A stretch of 44,156 nucleotides of DNA from a virus: the IMG/VR virus record IMGVR_UViG_3300030104_002354, positions 1-44,156 of that record; one strand, given 5' to 3'. Position 1 is the stretch's first letter. Every line of letters starts with the position of its first letter. The notes below the pieces were generated by a model. That model was not told the origin of the DNA. It saw nothing but the letters and a program-made list of their open reading frames with translations, and made no database searches. This document shows, piece after piece, positions 17,001 to 25,721 of the stretch. Position numbers and translations under genes: made by a program.

Positions 17001-18695
17001 TGACGCTTCAATAGCATTTAATTTACTGTGATCTGCATCAGTAAACACGTTGGAGTCACTAGCCGCTTCTACTGCTGCTCTTATTTCAGCATCAGTTTGA
17101 TCCGCTGTAGCAGAAACCTCTATTGCTGCTAATTTTGATTTTTCTGTATCTGTAAAGGCATTGGTATTTGATTCCGCTTCATAAGCTGTTTTTATCTCTG
17201 CTCCTGTCTGATCTGCTGTTGCACTAGTTTCGATACCGTCAAGCTTTGTTTTTAACGCATCAGTAAAATTATTTTGAGATAATTCTCCGTCTTGAACACT
17301 GTATGTAGTGTTGGTATCTGGAGGTACTGCCCACTCCATACCATTAGATGTATAACCTAAAAACTTGTTAGTACCACTTGGAGCTGCATGAATATCTAAC
17401 TTAGCCTCTGCAATTGTATCGTCAGCTATTTTTGAATTTGTTACAACACCGCTATCAATAGTCCATGTGTTGTTACCTGATCCCGAAACAACAATATCTC
17501 CTTTATCTCCACTGGTAAGCCCTAAGCCGTCTTGACCAGCAGGACCAGTCGCTCCAGTTGCACCTTGAGAACCAGTCGCACCAGTATTACCTTGCGGACC
17601 TTGAGGACCAGTTGCTCCAGTTGCTCCTTGTAAATAAGAAGTAGCACTTCCCCATGCACCACTAGCTTTTGGACCGTATATTTGATCATTTGTTGTATCT
17701 ATATAGAAATCTCCATCAACTCCAAGTCCTGAGCCAGGGACACCAGAGCCATTTAGGATTGTTTTTCCGTCAGCACCTGCTGGACCAGTAGAACCTGTGG
17801 AACCTGTAGCACCTTGAATACCTTGAGAACCTGTGGCACCAGTTGTACCTTGGATTCCTTGTGGTCCAGTAGCTCCTGTATCTCCTCTAGGAATTGTAAA
17901 GTCAAATGTTGCTGCGCTAGACGAACCACTGTTTGTTACAGAAGCATTAGAACCTGCACTTCCTGTACTTGTGCTACCGACCGCTACGGTTGCGGCTGCC
18001 CCTGTTGATCCTGTATCGCCTTTGTCTCCAGTTCTCGCAAAAGTTAAAACAATATCTTCACTTGCACTAAAAGAAGTCGAACCAGAAACATAAGCACAAG
18101 TTACTTTGTGGTATCCAGTGGCTTCAGTTGCCGCTGAAATTGTAAACAGTGCAAAGTCGTTAGGATCAGTTTTATTTGATACTTTAAAATGCCCTTTTAT
18201 TGTCGAAGTAGAATCATCAATTGTCCGTAAATAAGCTTGGACATCTGTTCCACCGTCATCAGTATCGTCTATGTATAAAAGAGTAGCCGATGAAATATTT
18301 GCGTTGTTAAATCTTGCTTTACCTGTACCTGGATCACTATCAGCAGTAGAAGTATCAAAGGTATAATCAAAAGTCGCACCACCAAAAGCTCCTGTAGCAC
18401 CTGTATTTCCAGTCGCTCCTTGGATTCCTTGCGGACCCTGCGCTCCTGTTGCACCCGTGTCACCTGTATCCCCCTTATCTCCTTGAGTACCTTGTGGGCC
18501 AGTGCTTCCAGTAGCTCCTGCTGGACCTTGCGGTCCCGTTGGCCCCGTTGGACCTTGCGGTCCTGTGTTTCCCTGTGGACCTGTCGCACCCGTAGCTCCC
18601 GCTGGTCCTTGAGAACCTGTCGGACCTTGCGATCCGGTTGGTCCTGCTGGTCCCTGTGGACCTTGGGTCGTAATCTTAACTACGGAGTTTGACAT
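14082..18695 (-). CDS. Giant collagen-like tail fibre with SATADQT repeats
   Basis: 1537 aa. The N-terminus begins with Gly-X-Y collagen repeats (about residues 12-108), with further GXY blocks at about 275-310 and 360-395. The middle (about 480-1090) carries tandem units of about 37 aa with the signature SATADQTxAEI, and duplicated blocks LLDEDNMAT, then [10 protein letters not shown]. The C-terminal part is a beta-rich fibre shaft with the ending seen in marine phage fibres ([11 protein letters not shown], then [11 protein letters not shown]). It would form a long trimeric fibre for host contact. The repeats are recombination-prone and can change fibre length. Confidence 0.85.
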   Translation of the reverse strand: MSNSVVKITTQGPQGPAGPTGSQGPTGSQGPAGATGATGPQGNTGPQGPTGPTGPQGPAGATGSTGPQGTQGDKGDTGDTGATGAQGPQGIQGATGNTGATGAFGGATFDYTFDTSTADSDPGTGKARFNNANISSATLLYIDDTDDGGTDVQAYLRTIDDSTSTIKGHFKVSNKTDPNDFALFTISAATEATGYHKVTCAYVSGSTSFSASEDIVLTFARTGDKGDTGSTGAAATVAVGSTSTGSAGSNASVTNSGSSSAATFDFTIPRGDTGATGPQGIQGTTGATGSQGIQGATGSTGSTGPAGADGKTILNGSGVPGSGLGVDGDFYIDTTNDQIYGPKASGAWGSATSYLQGATGATGPQGPQGNTGATGSQGATGATGPAGQDGLGLTSGDKGDIVVSGSGNNTWTIDSGVVTNSKIADDTIAEAKLDIHAAPSGTNKFLGYTSNGMEWAVPPDTNTTYSVQDGELSQNNFTDALKTKLDGIETSATADQTGAEIKTAYEAESNTNAFTDTEKSKLAAIEVSATADQTDAEIRAAVEAASDSNVFTDADHSKLNAIEASATADQTGAEIKTAYEAESDTNAFTNALKNKLDGIAASANVGITDVVGDTTPQLGGDLDVQTSEIKTATSNRNIKLNPHGSGVVEIKGDGSSNDGTIQLNCSQNSHGIKIKSPAHSAGASYTITFPDDIQNGKYLTTDASGNTSWGTPTNTTYSVQDGELSQNNFTNTLKTKLDGIEASATADQTGAEIKSAYEGESNTNAYTDAEKTKLSGIAASANNYAISADLLDEDNMATNSATKVPSQQSVKAYVDANSSDTTYTAGTGLQLSGTQFSVTSLALTTVQEAANESSQLGLTTQEGDIVVRTDENKSYVRNSGSAGTMADFTLLRTPTDAVLSVNGNTGAISAAQIAAAVEAASDSNTFTDSDHSKLNAIEASATADQTGAEIKTAYEAESDTNAYTDSEKSKLAAIEASATGDQTNAEIRAAVEAATDSNVFTDADHTKLNAIAASANNYAISADLLDEDNMATDSATKVPSQQSVKAFSSNADNLSSGTVAIGRLGSSGTASSSTFLRGDNSWQTVSGTTINNNANNRLITGSGTANTLEAESTLTFSPGTGILAAPIVTLSNSLNTSARVKVNTGATAQYETIDFDTNGETNYMYQGATRIQVISGGVRFYGDEVEINSDLELKGATSGRNVVWDKSDDALEFADNAKATFGASDLSIYHDGTNSIIQNTTGNLIVKDTTGTIYLQSTRIDFESEDGEQIAHFISDGAVELFNNNVKTFLTDSNGITVQGPEAGNGVINLFADEGDDNADKWRLQADTSGNLNIGNYSTGSWVNGLTLDGSNNATFAGDINLAEGKKTIFGSDSGTGAYIKHQSGHFELKNQTGNFYFDNVGALLFRTGASYTTALTINPDQSCTFAGTVSDGKGNLRSIPSNAQSSAYVAVAADAGKAIYISTGGVTINNSVFSAGDAVTIINNSGSDQTITKGSGVTLYNTADATDANRTLAQRGMATIWFASASVAYISGAGLS
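15640..17290 (-). repeat. Tandem degenerate repeats inside the collagen-like fibre gene
   Basis: About six full units of about 111 bp encode 'KL(D/A/N)(G/A)IExSATADQTxAEI...' at three clusters (about 16.9-17.25, 16.38-16.5 and 15.66-15.96 kb). A longer duplicated block (LLDEDNMAT to SQQSVKA) appears at about 16.26-16.37 and 15.55-15.65 kb. Protein identity is high while third bases differ, so the copies are old or selected at the protein level. Confidence 0.7.
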
Positions 18696-18730
18696 GGAAG
18701 ACTCTTAATTAACAGGGTGACAAGCAAAAA

Positions 18731-19072
18731 TTAGGCTGTATAACCTTCATCCATATAAATGATACCTTCTAACCAATATTCTTTCAGCCCTGAACTATGA
18801 CTGAGTAAAATATCATATCTATACTCATCAGCAGTAAACTGTGCTGTTTGCGTATCAGAAACGGTCCAGTTGAAAGTACCTCCCGTTACGCTTGTTATAT
18901 CAATAGTGACATCTGCTGCTTTAGAGGTTCTTTCAGGGTTCCAGATTTGAGAAGTTATTGTGTACCCAGTTAAATTAACAGCATTGTTGCCCGAATCTTC
19001 GAGACTAACGCCAAACGTATGATCTGACCTCCGTTGGATAGTAAAATCATAAGTTTTAGGTGCTATCGCCAT
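18731..19072 (-). CDS. Putative baseplate/tail beta-sandwich protein
   Basis: 113 aa, all-beta pattern: YDFTIQRRSDHTF, then VNLTGYTITSQIW, FNWTVSDTQTAQF and EYRYDILLSH. It resembles the N-terminal domain of baseplate upper proteins (DUF2479/BppU-like: a requested-value strand, 'NLTGyti..qi', then 'G.y.ydi'). It lies between the fibre genes, so it likely forms a fibre attachment or adaptor element. The exact family is unsure. Confidence 0.6.
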   Translation of the reverse strand: MAIAPKTYDFTIQRRSDHTFGVSLEDSGNNAVNLTGYTITSQIWNPERTSKAADVTIDITSVTGGTFNWTVSDTQTAQFTADEYRYDILLSHSSGLKEYWLEGIIYMDEGYTA

Positions 19073-19133
19073 TGTCCTAAAAGTTTTCTATATTTTAACA
19101 ATACCTACAACAATATCCTGTATCTAAAAAGTT

Positions 19134-20210
19134 TTACCAACTAAGGACAACAATAATTCCTTTTACTCCTTCTGGCCCTTTAGCATTTGAGTTGCTCCAA
19201 GCTCCATCACCGCCGCAGCCTGGTCCTTTACCCCAAAAAGTACCACCACCTGAAGACCTCATGTCAACTGCAGCTATTCCACTAGCTGTAGCACCTGTGT
19301 AGTTATTAATAGTCTGAAATTCTGCTTTCTCTCCGTATATGTTTATCATTCCATTCTCTCCTGTTGCAGGCCACCCAGGTCTACCCATGTCTGAAGAGGC
19401 TGCACTGCTCATATAAGCACCTGCGGCTTTTGTACCAGCCTTACCAGTGATAGTTACACCAGTACCCGCAGGATCAAACACACTGTCCTCTCCATCATTA
19501 GCCGTAGTGTTATAGTTCGTAGTTTCAGCTCCACCTTTTCCAACTGTACAATCAGCATAAGCACCCATTTCTGTTTTGTTATAAAAACGAATTGCTGTTC
19601 CAGCACCGCCGCCGCCTGGACTTCCCCAATAGTTACTGTCATGCGCTCTGACTCCACCAGCTCCGCCCCCACCACCTGTGCAAATTACTAAGAAGTTTGA
19701 TTTTCCAGCTTCAGGAGTAAACGTATGCGTTGTCGTTGAGCCTGTTTTTTGCTGTGCGTGTCCACTAGCAACAGTAATATCGTTTCCAAAAGCTTCAAAT
19801 TTTGCTCCACTAGCTAACGCTAACCAAGCCGCACCAGAATAAAACTCAAGATGATTAGTACTCTGTGTATTTAATCTAAGATCACCCTGACTTAAAGCAC
19901 CTCCACTAGGTCTATTAGCATCATTTCCCGCAGGCAAGGTAATTGATTTACCTGTAAAGTTTGGATCTTCAGCAGGTGCTAAACCAAGATTTTCAGATAA
20001 TGAACCTAGTGTTATCCATCCATTATTGGCACTATTTCTAATTTTTAATTTGTTGTTAGTCGTATCAACCCAGAGTTTGTAAGCAATCGTTGTTGTTGGT
20101 GCTGCTGGTCCTGAATTAGTAGTTTGTATATCTCCTAAAATCTGATTTAGTTCTGTTCTAAATACAGACCCACTTACATTGTCGATAGTGTAATCTCTTA
20201 GATTAGTCAT
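19134..20210 (-). CDS. Tail fibre protein with Gly-rich tip
   Basis: 358 aa. The N-terminus (NLRDYTIDNVSGSVFRTELN) is a typical attachment domain. It is followed by fibre repeats (KLWVDTTNNKLKIRN and GDLRLNTQSTNHLEFYSGAAW) and a Gly-rich C-terminus (CTGGGGGAGG at about 185-195, then SPGGGGAGT, ending KGIIVVLSW). The Gly-rich end resembles the polyglycine-sandwich adhesins of T-even gp38-type proteins. Its start overlaps the gpJ-like stop by 4 bp (ATGA), so it is made together with the tail tip. Likely a receptor-binding fibre. Confidence 0.75.
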   Translation of the reverse strand: MTNLRDYTIDNVSGSVFRTELNQILGDIQTTNSGPAAPTTTIAYKLWVDTTNNKLKIRNSANNGWITLGSLSENLGLAPAEDPNFTGKSITLPAGNDANRPSGGALSQGDLRLNTQSTNHLEFYSGAAWLALASGAKFEAFGNDITVASGHAQQKTGSTTTHTFTPEAGKSNFLVICTGGGGGAGGVRAHDSNYWGSPGGGGAGTAIRFYNKTEMGAYADCTVGKGGAETTNYNTTANDGEDSVFDPAGTGVTITGKAGTKAAGAYMSSAASSDMGRPGWPATGENGMINIYGEKAEFQTINNYTGATASGIAAVDMRSSGGGTFWGKGPGCGGDGAWSNSNAKGPEGVKGIIVVLSW

Positions 20211-23200
20211 ACTGATACCTGATTACCAAAGCCAGAAGCTCCCCAAACAAATGATCGAGCATAGCTACTGTCATTAGCTGTATTCTTAAATGTTACTTCA
20301 AAACCTGTGCGAGTAATATTATCTATTTCAAAATAATCGCCGTCCTCTCGATTGAGTGCCACTTGCGTAACAAAAACGCTAGGCGGTTCATAAAAACCAT
20401 GAGCAAAATTAATTTGATATGGTCCTGAACTTGTTGTTACTGCATTAGTAATGCTTTCAGTTCTATGTTGAAGTTCAAGAGTAACGCCAAGTCTTCTAAT
20501 AGCGATATTTTGATCAACATTTGTACTTGTTAATTTAGCTCTAAACTGCAAACCTCTAGCCCTTACCAAACCATTCACTATCTGTTGCCAATTACCCCAA
20601 GTTGGTGATGAACTAGGGTTATCATTTGTTGCTCTATATTCAACGACAGCATTGCAATCACTAGAAGTTAAAGCAACCTCATCGTCTATTAAACCCCAAG
20701 TATTAATCAAAGCAGTTTTACTATCCCATAAACTTTCATCATCAAACATAAAACTAACTAACTCTCTCTTTAAATTCACGTCATAAATCTGAGTTAAATC
20801 CACAGAATTAGCAAAAACATATTGTCCGCTAGCAGCAGTTTCATTACTAGAAACCGACAATCTTAAAGAATCTAAAGTTGAATCATATGCTGTATTTGTT
20901 TTGCTACCTGCAAAATTAGCTGTATGTTCGTCAACAAATTGAACAAATAAACGATCAGTAACAGAAGGCATTACAACAGTCGCTTTTGTTGCATCCCAGT
21001 CGGCTATCAAGTTTGAAGAAGGACCAGTAGAGATACGGCCTCCATCGTCTTTAAATTTAATCAAGTACGCATTTAATCCAGGTAGTAAAGGTACTTCTGC
21101 ACTAGTAGTGTTTCCATCTTTTTCTAAAATAGTAGTTGCATCAGCCCATCTAGCTGAGCCGCTTGTGGATTGTGCAATTAAAACTTTCCCACCAATTAGT
21201 ACATCTTTTTCAGTACTTTGATCCCACTGGAGTAAACCTCTGTCTTGATCTATAGGAGTCAAAGTGACACCAGTAACATCAGTTGGAGGTGCTGTTTTTC
21301 CTATCGCTGTATGTGTTTTAGTAGCTGGATTTACTGATCTTAAACCTGATGCACTAACGCTATAAACTTCTATCTCATAAGTCCCAGCAACAACATCTAA
21401 TATCTCAATTTGCTTAGTCTTTTCTGCGGTTCTTGATTGCCAATCATTGTTGTTATATCTAAATCGAACATATCCATTAGCGGTGTCATTTGTCCACGAA
21501 ACTATAATTTTTACCCTTGCATTTCCTAAATTTTCATAAATCAACTCTGTTGTTTCAATTCCCGCAGGGGTAGAAGGAGCTACATTTAAGTTCGTAACAT
21601 TTCGTGTAGTTAATGATATTCCACTTTCAATATTTGAATATTTAGAAGAATTATAAGAAACAGCAGTTACAGCATAATTAATACCATCTTGTTCTTCTAC
21701 TGATACAACACGCCAAGTAGAAGTTTGTATGCTTGAATTTTGATAAATCCATAATGTATTTGCATTAGGCGCAGAAGAAAAACCAGAATTTAAACTAATA
21801 ACATTAGATGAAATACTCCCTATAGGTTTAGTTTCAACCGAACCATCTGAAAGAATAGCTGAAAGAGTAGGACTATTAGAAGCTACTAAACCTGTTGCAT
21901 CATCGACTGTGATAGCTGTAGTTGTTGCACTTTTTATCCTTCCTGATTTCCTAGAACCTGCCCTCATTTCATCAGCTATTTCTATGACTTGACCTGGCCT
22001 ACATACAACACCTGCATCTATAGAAGTAACAAAAGAACACGTCTCACGTTCATTATTTTCTGTATATAAAAGCCATTCTCCTAATCTTCGGGCTTGACCT
22101 CTACTCGTACAAGCAAAAGCATCAATGTTCCTAACAATTGACCCGTATTTAGCAATATTAGTGGTGCTTTCTACTTCCTCATAAGCATAATCTCTTAATT
22201 CATTATCAAAGTATCTAACAACGGCAACAGTAGCTCTATTCTTTTGACTACTTGTTTGATATGTAAAACCTGGCTCTAAAACATTCGCAATACTAAATAA
22301 ATAACTTGTGTCTTGTGGAGCATCTTGTGTTAACGCAACTGAACCCGCTTGCCAATAAGCTTGCGCTCTAAATACGGAACATAATTGATTAATTACTGTA
22401 TAAGCTTCTTGTGCTGTTTGTATATTTACATTGCAGGCAAAACGAGGTTCAGTTCCTCCAGCTCCATTACTAATTAAAGCACTAGCGTAAACACTAGCGG
22501 CATAAAAAGAAAATTTATCTAAGTCGGCTTCGGCTAAGTAACCTGTATTAGTTGAACCTGTTCCACTCGTTGTATCAACACCCAAACCATATCTGTAAGT
22601 TGTTAACAAATCGAATAAAATCCATGCTGGATCGTTTGTGACGACTGCTGCCCCTAATGTTCCATTAAATGTTCCTGAATAAGCAAGACTTCCATCAGCT
22701 CTAACAGTTGCATTATGAGGAACTTTAACTTTTATCCCCTTGATTAAATATGTTCTTTTAGGGATGCTTGTAAATTGTTCTGCATCAAGTCTTAGACCAA
22801 CTAATGCAGAATTTAAATAAGCTCTTGGATCATAAATAATTTTAGTGTAGGTATTCCATTGAAATGCGTTTGTTAACTTTGGGTCGGTTGAATCATCTGT
22901 AATTCTTGTAACTTTTATATCGACAGGGAAAGCACCATCTAGTTTCAACACATAATCTCGTTGATACAAATCACCTGTTCTACCTTTTATTTTCCCATTA
23001 TCACCAGATACTTTAGTTTGATAACTACCCCCTGAATATTGAACAGCAATTTCTAAATCAATTTCACTCCCTTCAATATCACCATCATCAGTAATTTTTT
23101 GTAATTGTGGTACAGATATTGTTACTTTTACTGCATCAATAGCGGGGTCCGATGCAGTTATTTGTACTATCTTTGGTGTAGCTTTGTTAACAGTAGAAAA

Positions 23201-23506
23201 ACCTGTATTCACTACAGTTGAAGTATTTTCAGTTAAAGGTATAACTGTTTGAGACGATGTGCCTGTTCTTTCTGCATACGAAACATCCTTAAAGTTAAAA
23301 GTACCGTTTGCATTTTGCAAAGGTGTATCGTTTAAAAATATTGATTTCGCACCGTCTACTAAACCACCAATTTCACCTTCTGAAAGAAGATCAAGAACAC
23401 GACCAAATTGTTTAGATTCAAGGTTATCTTTCGCTGTGGAAGTTGAGCCACCGCCACCGCCGCCTTTACCGCCACCACCACCCGAACCAATAACTAAATT
23501 TGTCAT
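20207..23506 (-). CDS. Tail tip / central fibre protein, lambda gpJ-like
   Basis: 1099 aa. After a Gly-rich start (GSGGGGGKGGGGGG), residues about 24-60 (AKDNLESKQFGRVLDLLSEG, then IGGLVDGAKSIFLNDTPL) match lambda gpJ. Further gpJ landmarks are ALVGLRLDAEQF, GGTEPRFACNVNIQT and FACTSRGQARRLGEWLLYT, followed by fibronectin-like domains (about 650-840). It closes the tail tip and contacts the host or its receptor. The C-terminal domain is unlike that of lambda, as expected for a host-specificity region. It overlaps gpI-like upstream and the fibre gene downstream by 4 bp each. Confidence 0.92.
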   Translation of the reverse strand: MTNLVIGSGGGGGKGGGGGGSTSTAKDNLESKQFGRVLDLLSEGEIGGLVDGAKSIFLNDTPLQNANGTFNFKDVSYAERTGTSSQTVIPLTENTSTVVNTGFSTVNKATPKIVQITASDPAIDAVKVTISVPQLQKITDDGDIEGSEIDLEIAVQYSGGSYQTKVSGDNGKIKGRTGDLYQRDYVLKLDGAFPVDIKVTRITDDSTDPKLTNAFQWNTYTKIIYDPRAYLNSALVGLRLDAEQFTSIPKRTYLIKGIKVKVPHNATVRADGSLAYSGTFNGTLGAAVVTNDPAWILFDLLTTYRYGLGVDTTSGTGSTNTGYLAEADLDKFSFYAASVYASALISNGAGGTEPRFACNVNIQTAQEAYTVINQLCSVFRAQAYWQAGSVALTQDAPQDTSYLFSIANVLEPGFTYQTSSQKNRATVAVVRYFDNELRDYAYEEVESTTNIAKYGSIVRNIDAFACTSRGQARRLGEWLLYTENNERETCSFVTSIDAGVVCRPGQVIEIADEMRAGSRKSGRIKSATTTAITVDDATGLVASNSPTLSAILSDGSVETKPIGSISSNVISLNSGFSSAPNANTLWIYQNSSIQTSTWRVVSVEEQDGINYAVTAVSYNSSKYSNIESGISLTTRNVTNLNVAPSTPAGIETTELIYENLGNARVKIIVSWTNDTANGYVRFRYNNNDWQSRTAEKTKQIEILDVVAGTYEIEVYSVSASGLRSVNPATKTHTAIGKTAPPTDVTGVTLTPIDQDRGLLQWDQSTEKDVLIGGKVLIAQSTSGSARWADATTILEKDGNTTSAEVPLLPGLNAYLIKFKDDGGRISTGPSSNLIADWDATKATVVMPSVTDRLFVQFVDEHTANFAGSKTNTAYDSTLDSLRLSVSSNETAASGQYVFANSVDLTQIYDVNLKRELVSFMFDDESLWDSKTALINTWGLIDDEVALTSSDCNAVVEYRATNDNPSSSPTWGNWQQIVNGLVRARGLQFRAKLTSTNVDQNIAIRRLGVTLELQHRTESITNAVTTSSGPYQINFAHGFYEPPSVFVTQVALNREDGDYFEIDNITRTGFEVTFKNTANDSSYARSFVWGASGFGNQVSV

Positions 23507-24129
23507 GCTTCTACCTCGATTTGTTGTGTGTCAATTGCCGCTGAAATAACGACAGAACCAACTAATACTTCTGAACCATAGACGATAGGAACAGCAACGC
23601 CCGCACGACTTGTATTTTGTATTCCACTAAAACTAAAACTTCGCCTTGGATCTTGCTCTGAAGAAGGGACAGTTGGAACAGGCGTTAATAATCCAGCTAT
23701 CCCACTAAGAACCAAACCAATACCAATATTTCCAGCCAGTGCATAAGCAGAAAAAGTACCAGCAGTTGCAGCACCAAAGCCAAGGCCACCACCAGCTCCA
23801 AAAACAGCAGTTGAACCTGGAAGCATTACAGCAGCCGTAATCAAAGCAGCACCTAGTATTATTTTTCCTACATTACCCCCAGCCCCACCAACAACAGGGA
23901 CAATAGAAATATCACTCTGCCCTGTTGGATAATTCAATTCTTCTTCTGATAACTCCCAACTGCCAGCCGAAACTTTATATTGCTGATCAAACATGTGTTT
24001 TTCTATTCCTTTAAAGTTAACGCACAAGAATCTCATTACTTGAGCTACATTATTTACTTCTGCTTCTAAGACACGTTCCCCTACGAATTTAGCTAATTCG
24101 CCGTATAGTTTTATTTTACGCAAACTCAT
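23503..24129 (-). CDS. Tail assembly protein, lambda gpI-like
   Basis: 208 aa. The N-terminal ubiquitin-like region (KIKLYGELAKFVG, then VAQVMRFLCVNF) and the Gly/Ala-rich middle (GGAGGNVGKIILGAALITAA), followed by a PIVYGSEVLVGS-type end, match lambda gpI and related tail-tip assembly proteins. It acts with gpK and gpJ in building the tail tip. Start and stop overlap the neighbours (14 bp upstream, 4 bp downstream), so its stoichiometry is probably set by coupling. Confidence 0.85.
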   Translation of the reverse strand: MSLRKIKLYGELAKFVGERVLEAEVNNVAQVMRFLCVNFKGIEKHMFDQQYKVSAGSWELSEEELNYPTGQSDISIVPVVGGAGGNVGKIILGAALITAAVMLPGSTAVFGAGGGLGFGAATAGTFSAYALAGNIGIGLVLSGIAGLLTPVPTVPSSEQDPRRSFSFSGIQNTSRAGVAVPIVYGSEVLVGSVVISAAIDTQQIEVEA

Positions 24130-24823
24130 AACGAATCCTCTTTCCTATACATTTTAGTAGCCATTCGTCTAATAAATCACGACTCGACAAACGACTCTGT
24201 AAATGATGTAAAACCATTTGTCCTCCGAGGTACAAGCCTATGTGATTCAAACCAGGAGATCGCATACTCATTAACAATAAATCATTCTTCTGTAACTCTT
24301 CGTCAGGTCGTAATTCTCTAAAGCCTGTATCAGCAAAACAACGATCAAAACAAGGATCTTTTATAAACTCATCTGAACTTATAGGTCTATCCCAATCCTT
24401 TAAATCTATATCTAATTTCTCTTTATAGTAATCACGGCATAAAGACCAGCAATCGTTAACACCCCATACCCATTTTCTACCTATCAAAGGTGCTATATAG
24501 CCACATGGTTCGTACTCAACCCATTGTTCTAAGTTTGGTTGCACTACATACCATTTGAGTTTTGTTTTTTCACAAGCAACCTTATCTGCCATAGACAGTT
24601 CTGGTGAAGTTACTGGATGGCTATGGATAATGGCTGTTATTTCTCCTGTATCTTCTGCTTTTGCCCAATCTTCTGGGTCAATAATAAACATATCTTTTGG
24701 CTTGTCTGCCAAGTTCTTACAGGAAAAATACTTTTCTTTCCCTTTAGTAACAACTAATAAACCACAAGATTCGTAAGGATCTTCTCCTTTTGCGTGAGCT
24801 AAAGCTTTATCTTTCCAAGTCAT
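24116..24823 (-). CDS. Tail assembly protein, lambda gpK-like (JAB + NlpC/P60)
   Basis: 235 aa, two enzymatic domains. The JAB/MPN metallopeptidase (about 1-105) has E18, the HSHP motif (67-70), S77 and D80, a full JAMM set. The NlpC/P60 peptidase (about 115-235) has C125 in GVNDCWSLC, H194 in NHIGLYLG, and H206 or H207. Members process tail-tip proteins or cut peptidoglycan at entry. It is the only peptidoglycan-hydrolase-type domain I recognise in the window. It starts within the TAATG junction with gpL-like. Confidence 0.9.
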   Translation of the reverse strand: MTWKDKALAHAKGEDPYESCGLLVVTKGKEKYFSCKNLADKPKDMFIIDPEDWAKAEDTGEITAIIHSHPVTSPELSMADKVACEKTKLKWYVVQPNLEQWVEYEPCGYIAPLIGRKWVWGVNDCWSLCRDYYKEKLDIDLKDWDRPISSDEFIKDPCFDRCFADTGFRELRPDEELQKNDLLLMSMRSPGLNHIGLYLGGQMVLHHLQSRLSSRDLLDEWLLKCIGKRIRYEFA

Positions 24824-25377
24824 TAAGAATAGAACGATCCAATGCCAGGAAACTCAGTAGGCAATACTTGTCTTTTTGGTAAACGAACACCCATAACATC
24901 TATTTTTGCAGCCAGTTCAAACTCAACAATCTCTCTTGTTTCTACTGATTTACGATCAATTACATAAATCTCATCTGGGAATAAGGCAGAACTATCAGGA
25001 GTGTAAGGACTATTACCACCAGAAAAATTAGCAGCATCTAAATATCTTAAAAGCGTTCTTCTTCTTGTTACTTTTGCCCCTTCTAATCCCATAGGTAGCG
25101 TTAAAAGTAACGTTGTAATTGTTCCTAAAATATTACTAATTCTAAGTCTTGGTCTTGGTAGTTGCTTGCCGTTGTACTCAAACCCCTCCGCTTCTATAGG
25201 CATTTTTGTATAGGCTTGACCAGCAAAAACAATACTTCCATTTGCATTTTGACTTGCTCCAGCATGAAAACGATATACAGTACTAGCTCCATGAATTACT
25301 GAACTTAACTCAAGAATAAAAAGCTCAATAATTGCACTAGGGTTTGCCTTCTGTAATTCACTAACAGGTACAGCCAT
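24823..25377 (-). CDS. Minor tail protein, lambda gpL-like, lacking the Fe-S domain
   Basis: 184 aa. The order of motifs (ELFILELSS, RFHAGA, GQAYTKMPIEAEGFEYNG, LPRPRLRISN, TRRRTLLRYLD, PDEIYVIDRK, VEFELAAKIDV, LPKRQV) matches lambda gpL, which sits between gpM and gpK at the tail tip. Lambda gpL is longer and has a C-terminal domain with four Cys that bind a 4Fe-4S cluster. Here the protein stops about 17 residues after the LP(R/K)RQV site and contains no Cys at all. The truncation is natural: the stop and the next start form TAATG. Confidence 0.88.
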   Translation of the reverse strand: MAVPVSELQKANPSAIIELFILELSSVIHGASTVYRFHAGASQNANGSIVFAGQAYTKMPIEAEGFEYNGKQLPRPRLRISNILGTITTLLLTLPMGLEGAKVTRRRTLLRYLDAANFSGGNSPYTPDSSALFPDEIYVIDRKSVETREIVEFELAAKIDVMGVRLPKRQVLPTEFPGIGSFYS

Positions 25378-25718
25378 TACGCTTCAAAAACCTCTTGAAA
25401 TGTTGCTCTTATAGTTGCTCTATTTAGGTATGGAATAGTTTTAGTCCAAGAGGGACATATATATTTACCTGATGAACTTTCTCCAGGTGGTGTCCAAGTA
25501 AAGCAATCAGAATCACTAGCTCTTGCATCTAAAAATGTTTCGATAGTGTCTGAGTCAGTTTCAGAAACATTAAAAGTAAGTCTATAAACTTTCGGATTTT
25601 GATTCATACCAAACTGAATCCTTGCTTGATATCCATCTCCAAATTGAGTCGTTCTTGTATTAGGTTGCGATGTTTTTGTAACACCGTAAGCAGAAGATAT
25701 AGAAGGAAAAGTTGCCAT
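25377..25718 (-). CDS. Minor tail protein, lambda gpM-like
   Basis: 113 aa. Family features: a short N-terminus, RTTQFGDGYQARIQFG (residues about 21-36), YRLTFNVSE, and a FTWTPP site about residue 73. It is located directly after the tape measure and before gpL, as in lambda. It links the tape measure end to the tip complex. Its stop overlaps the gpL-like start by 1 bp. Confidence 0.85.
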   Translation of the reverse strand: MATFPSISSAYGVTKTSQPNTRTTQFGDGYQARIQFGMNQNPKVYRLTFNVSETDSDTIETFLDARASDSDCFTWTPPGESSSGKYICPSWTKTIPYLNRATIRATFQEVFEA

Positions 25719-25721
25719 AAT

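Noticed and set aside
15640-17290. CRISPR-like repeat spacing
   Set aside because: The repeats are in frame, about 111 bp long, degenerate at third bases and part of the fibre protein. No short identical repeats with unique spacers.
17814-18692. Several open frames on both strands in the collagen-like region
   Set aside because: Low-complexity Gly-X-Y codons leave other frames open. The shadow proteins are Cys/Ser/Arg/Trp-rich and have no natural pattern.
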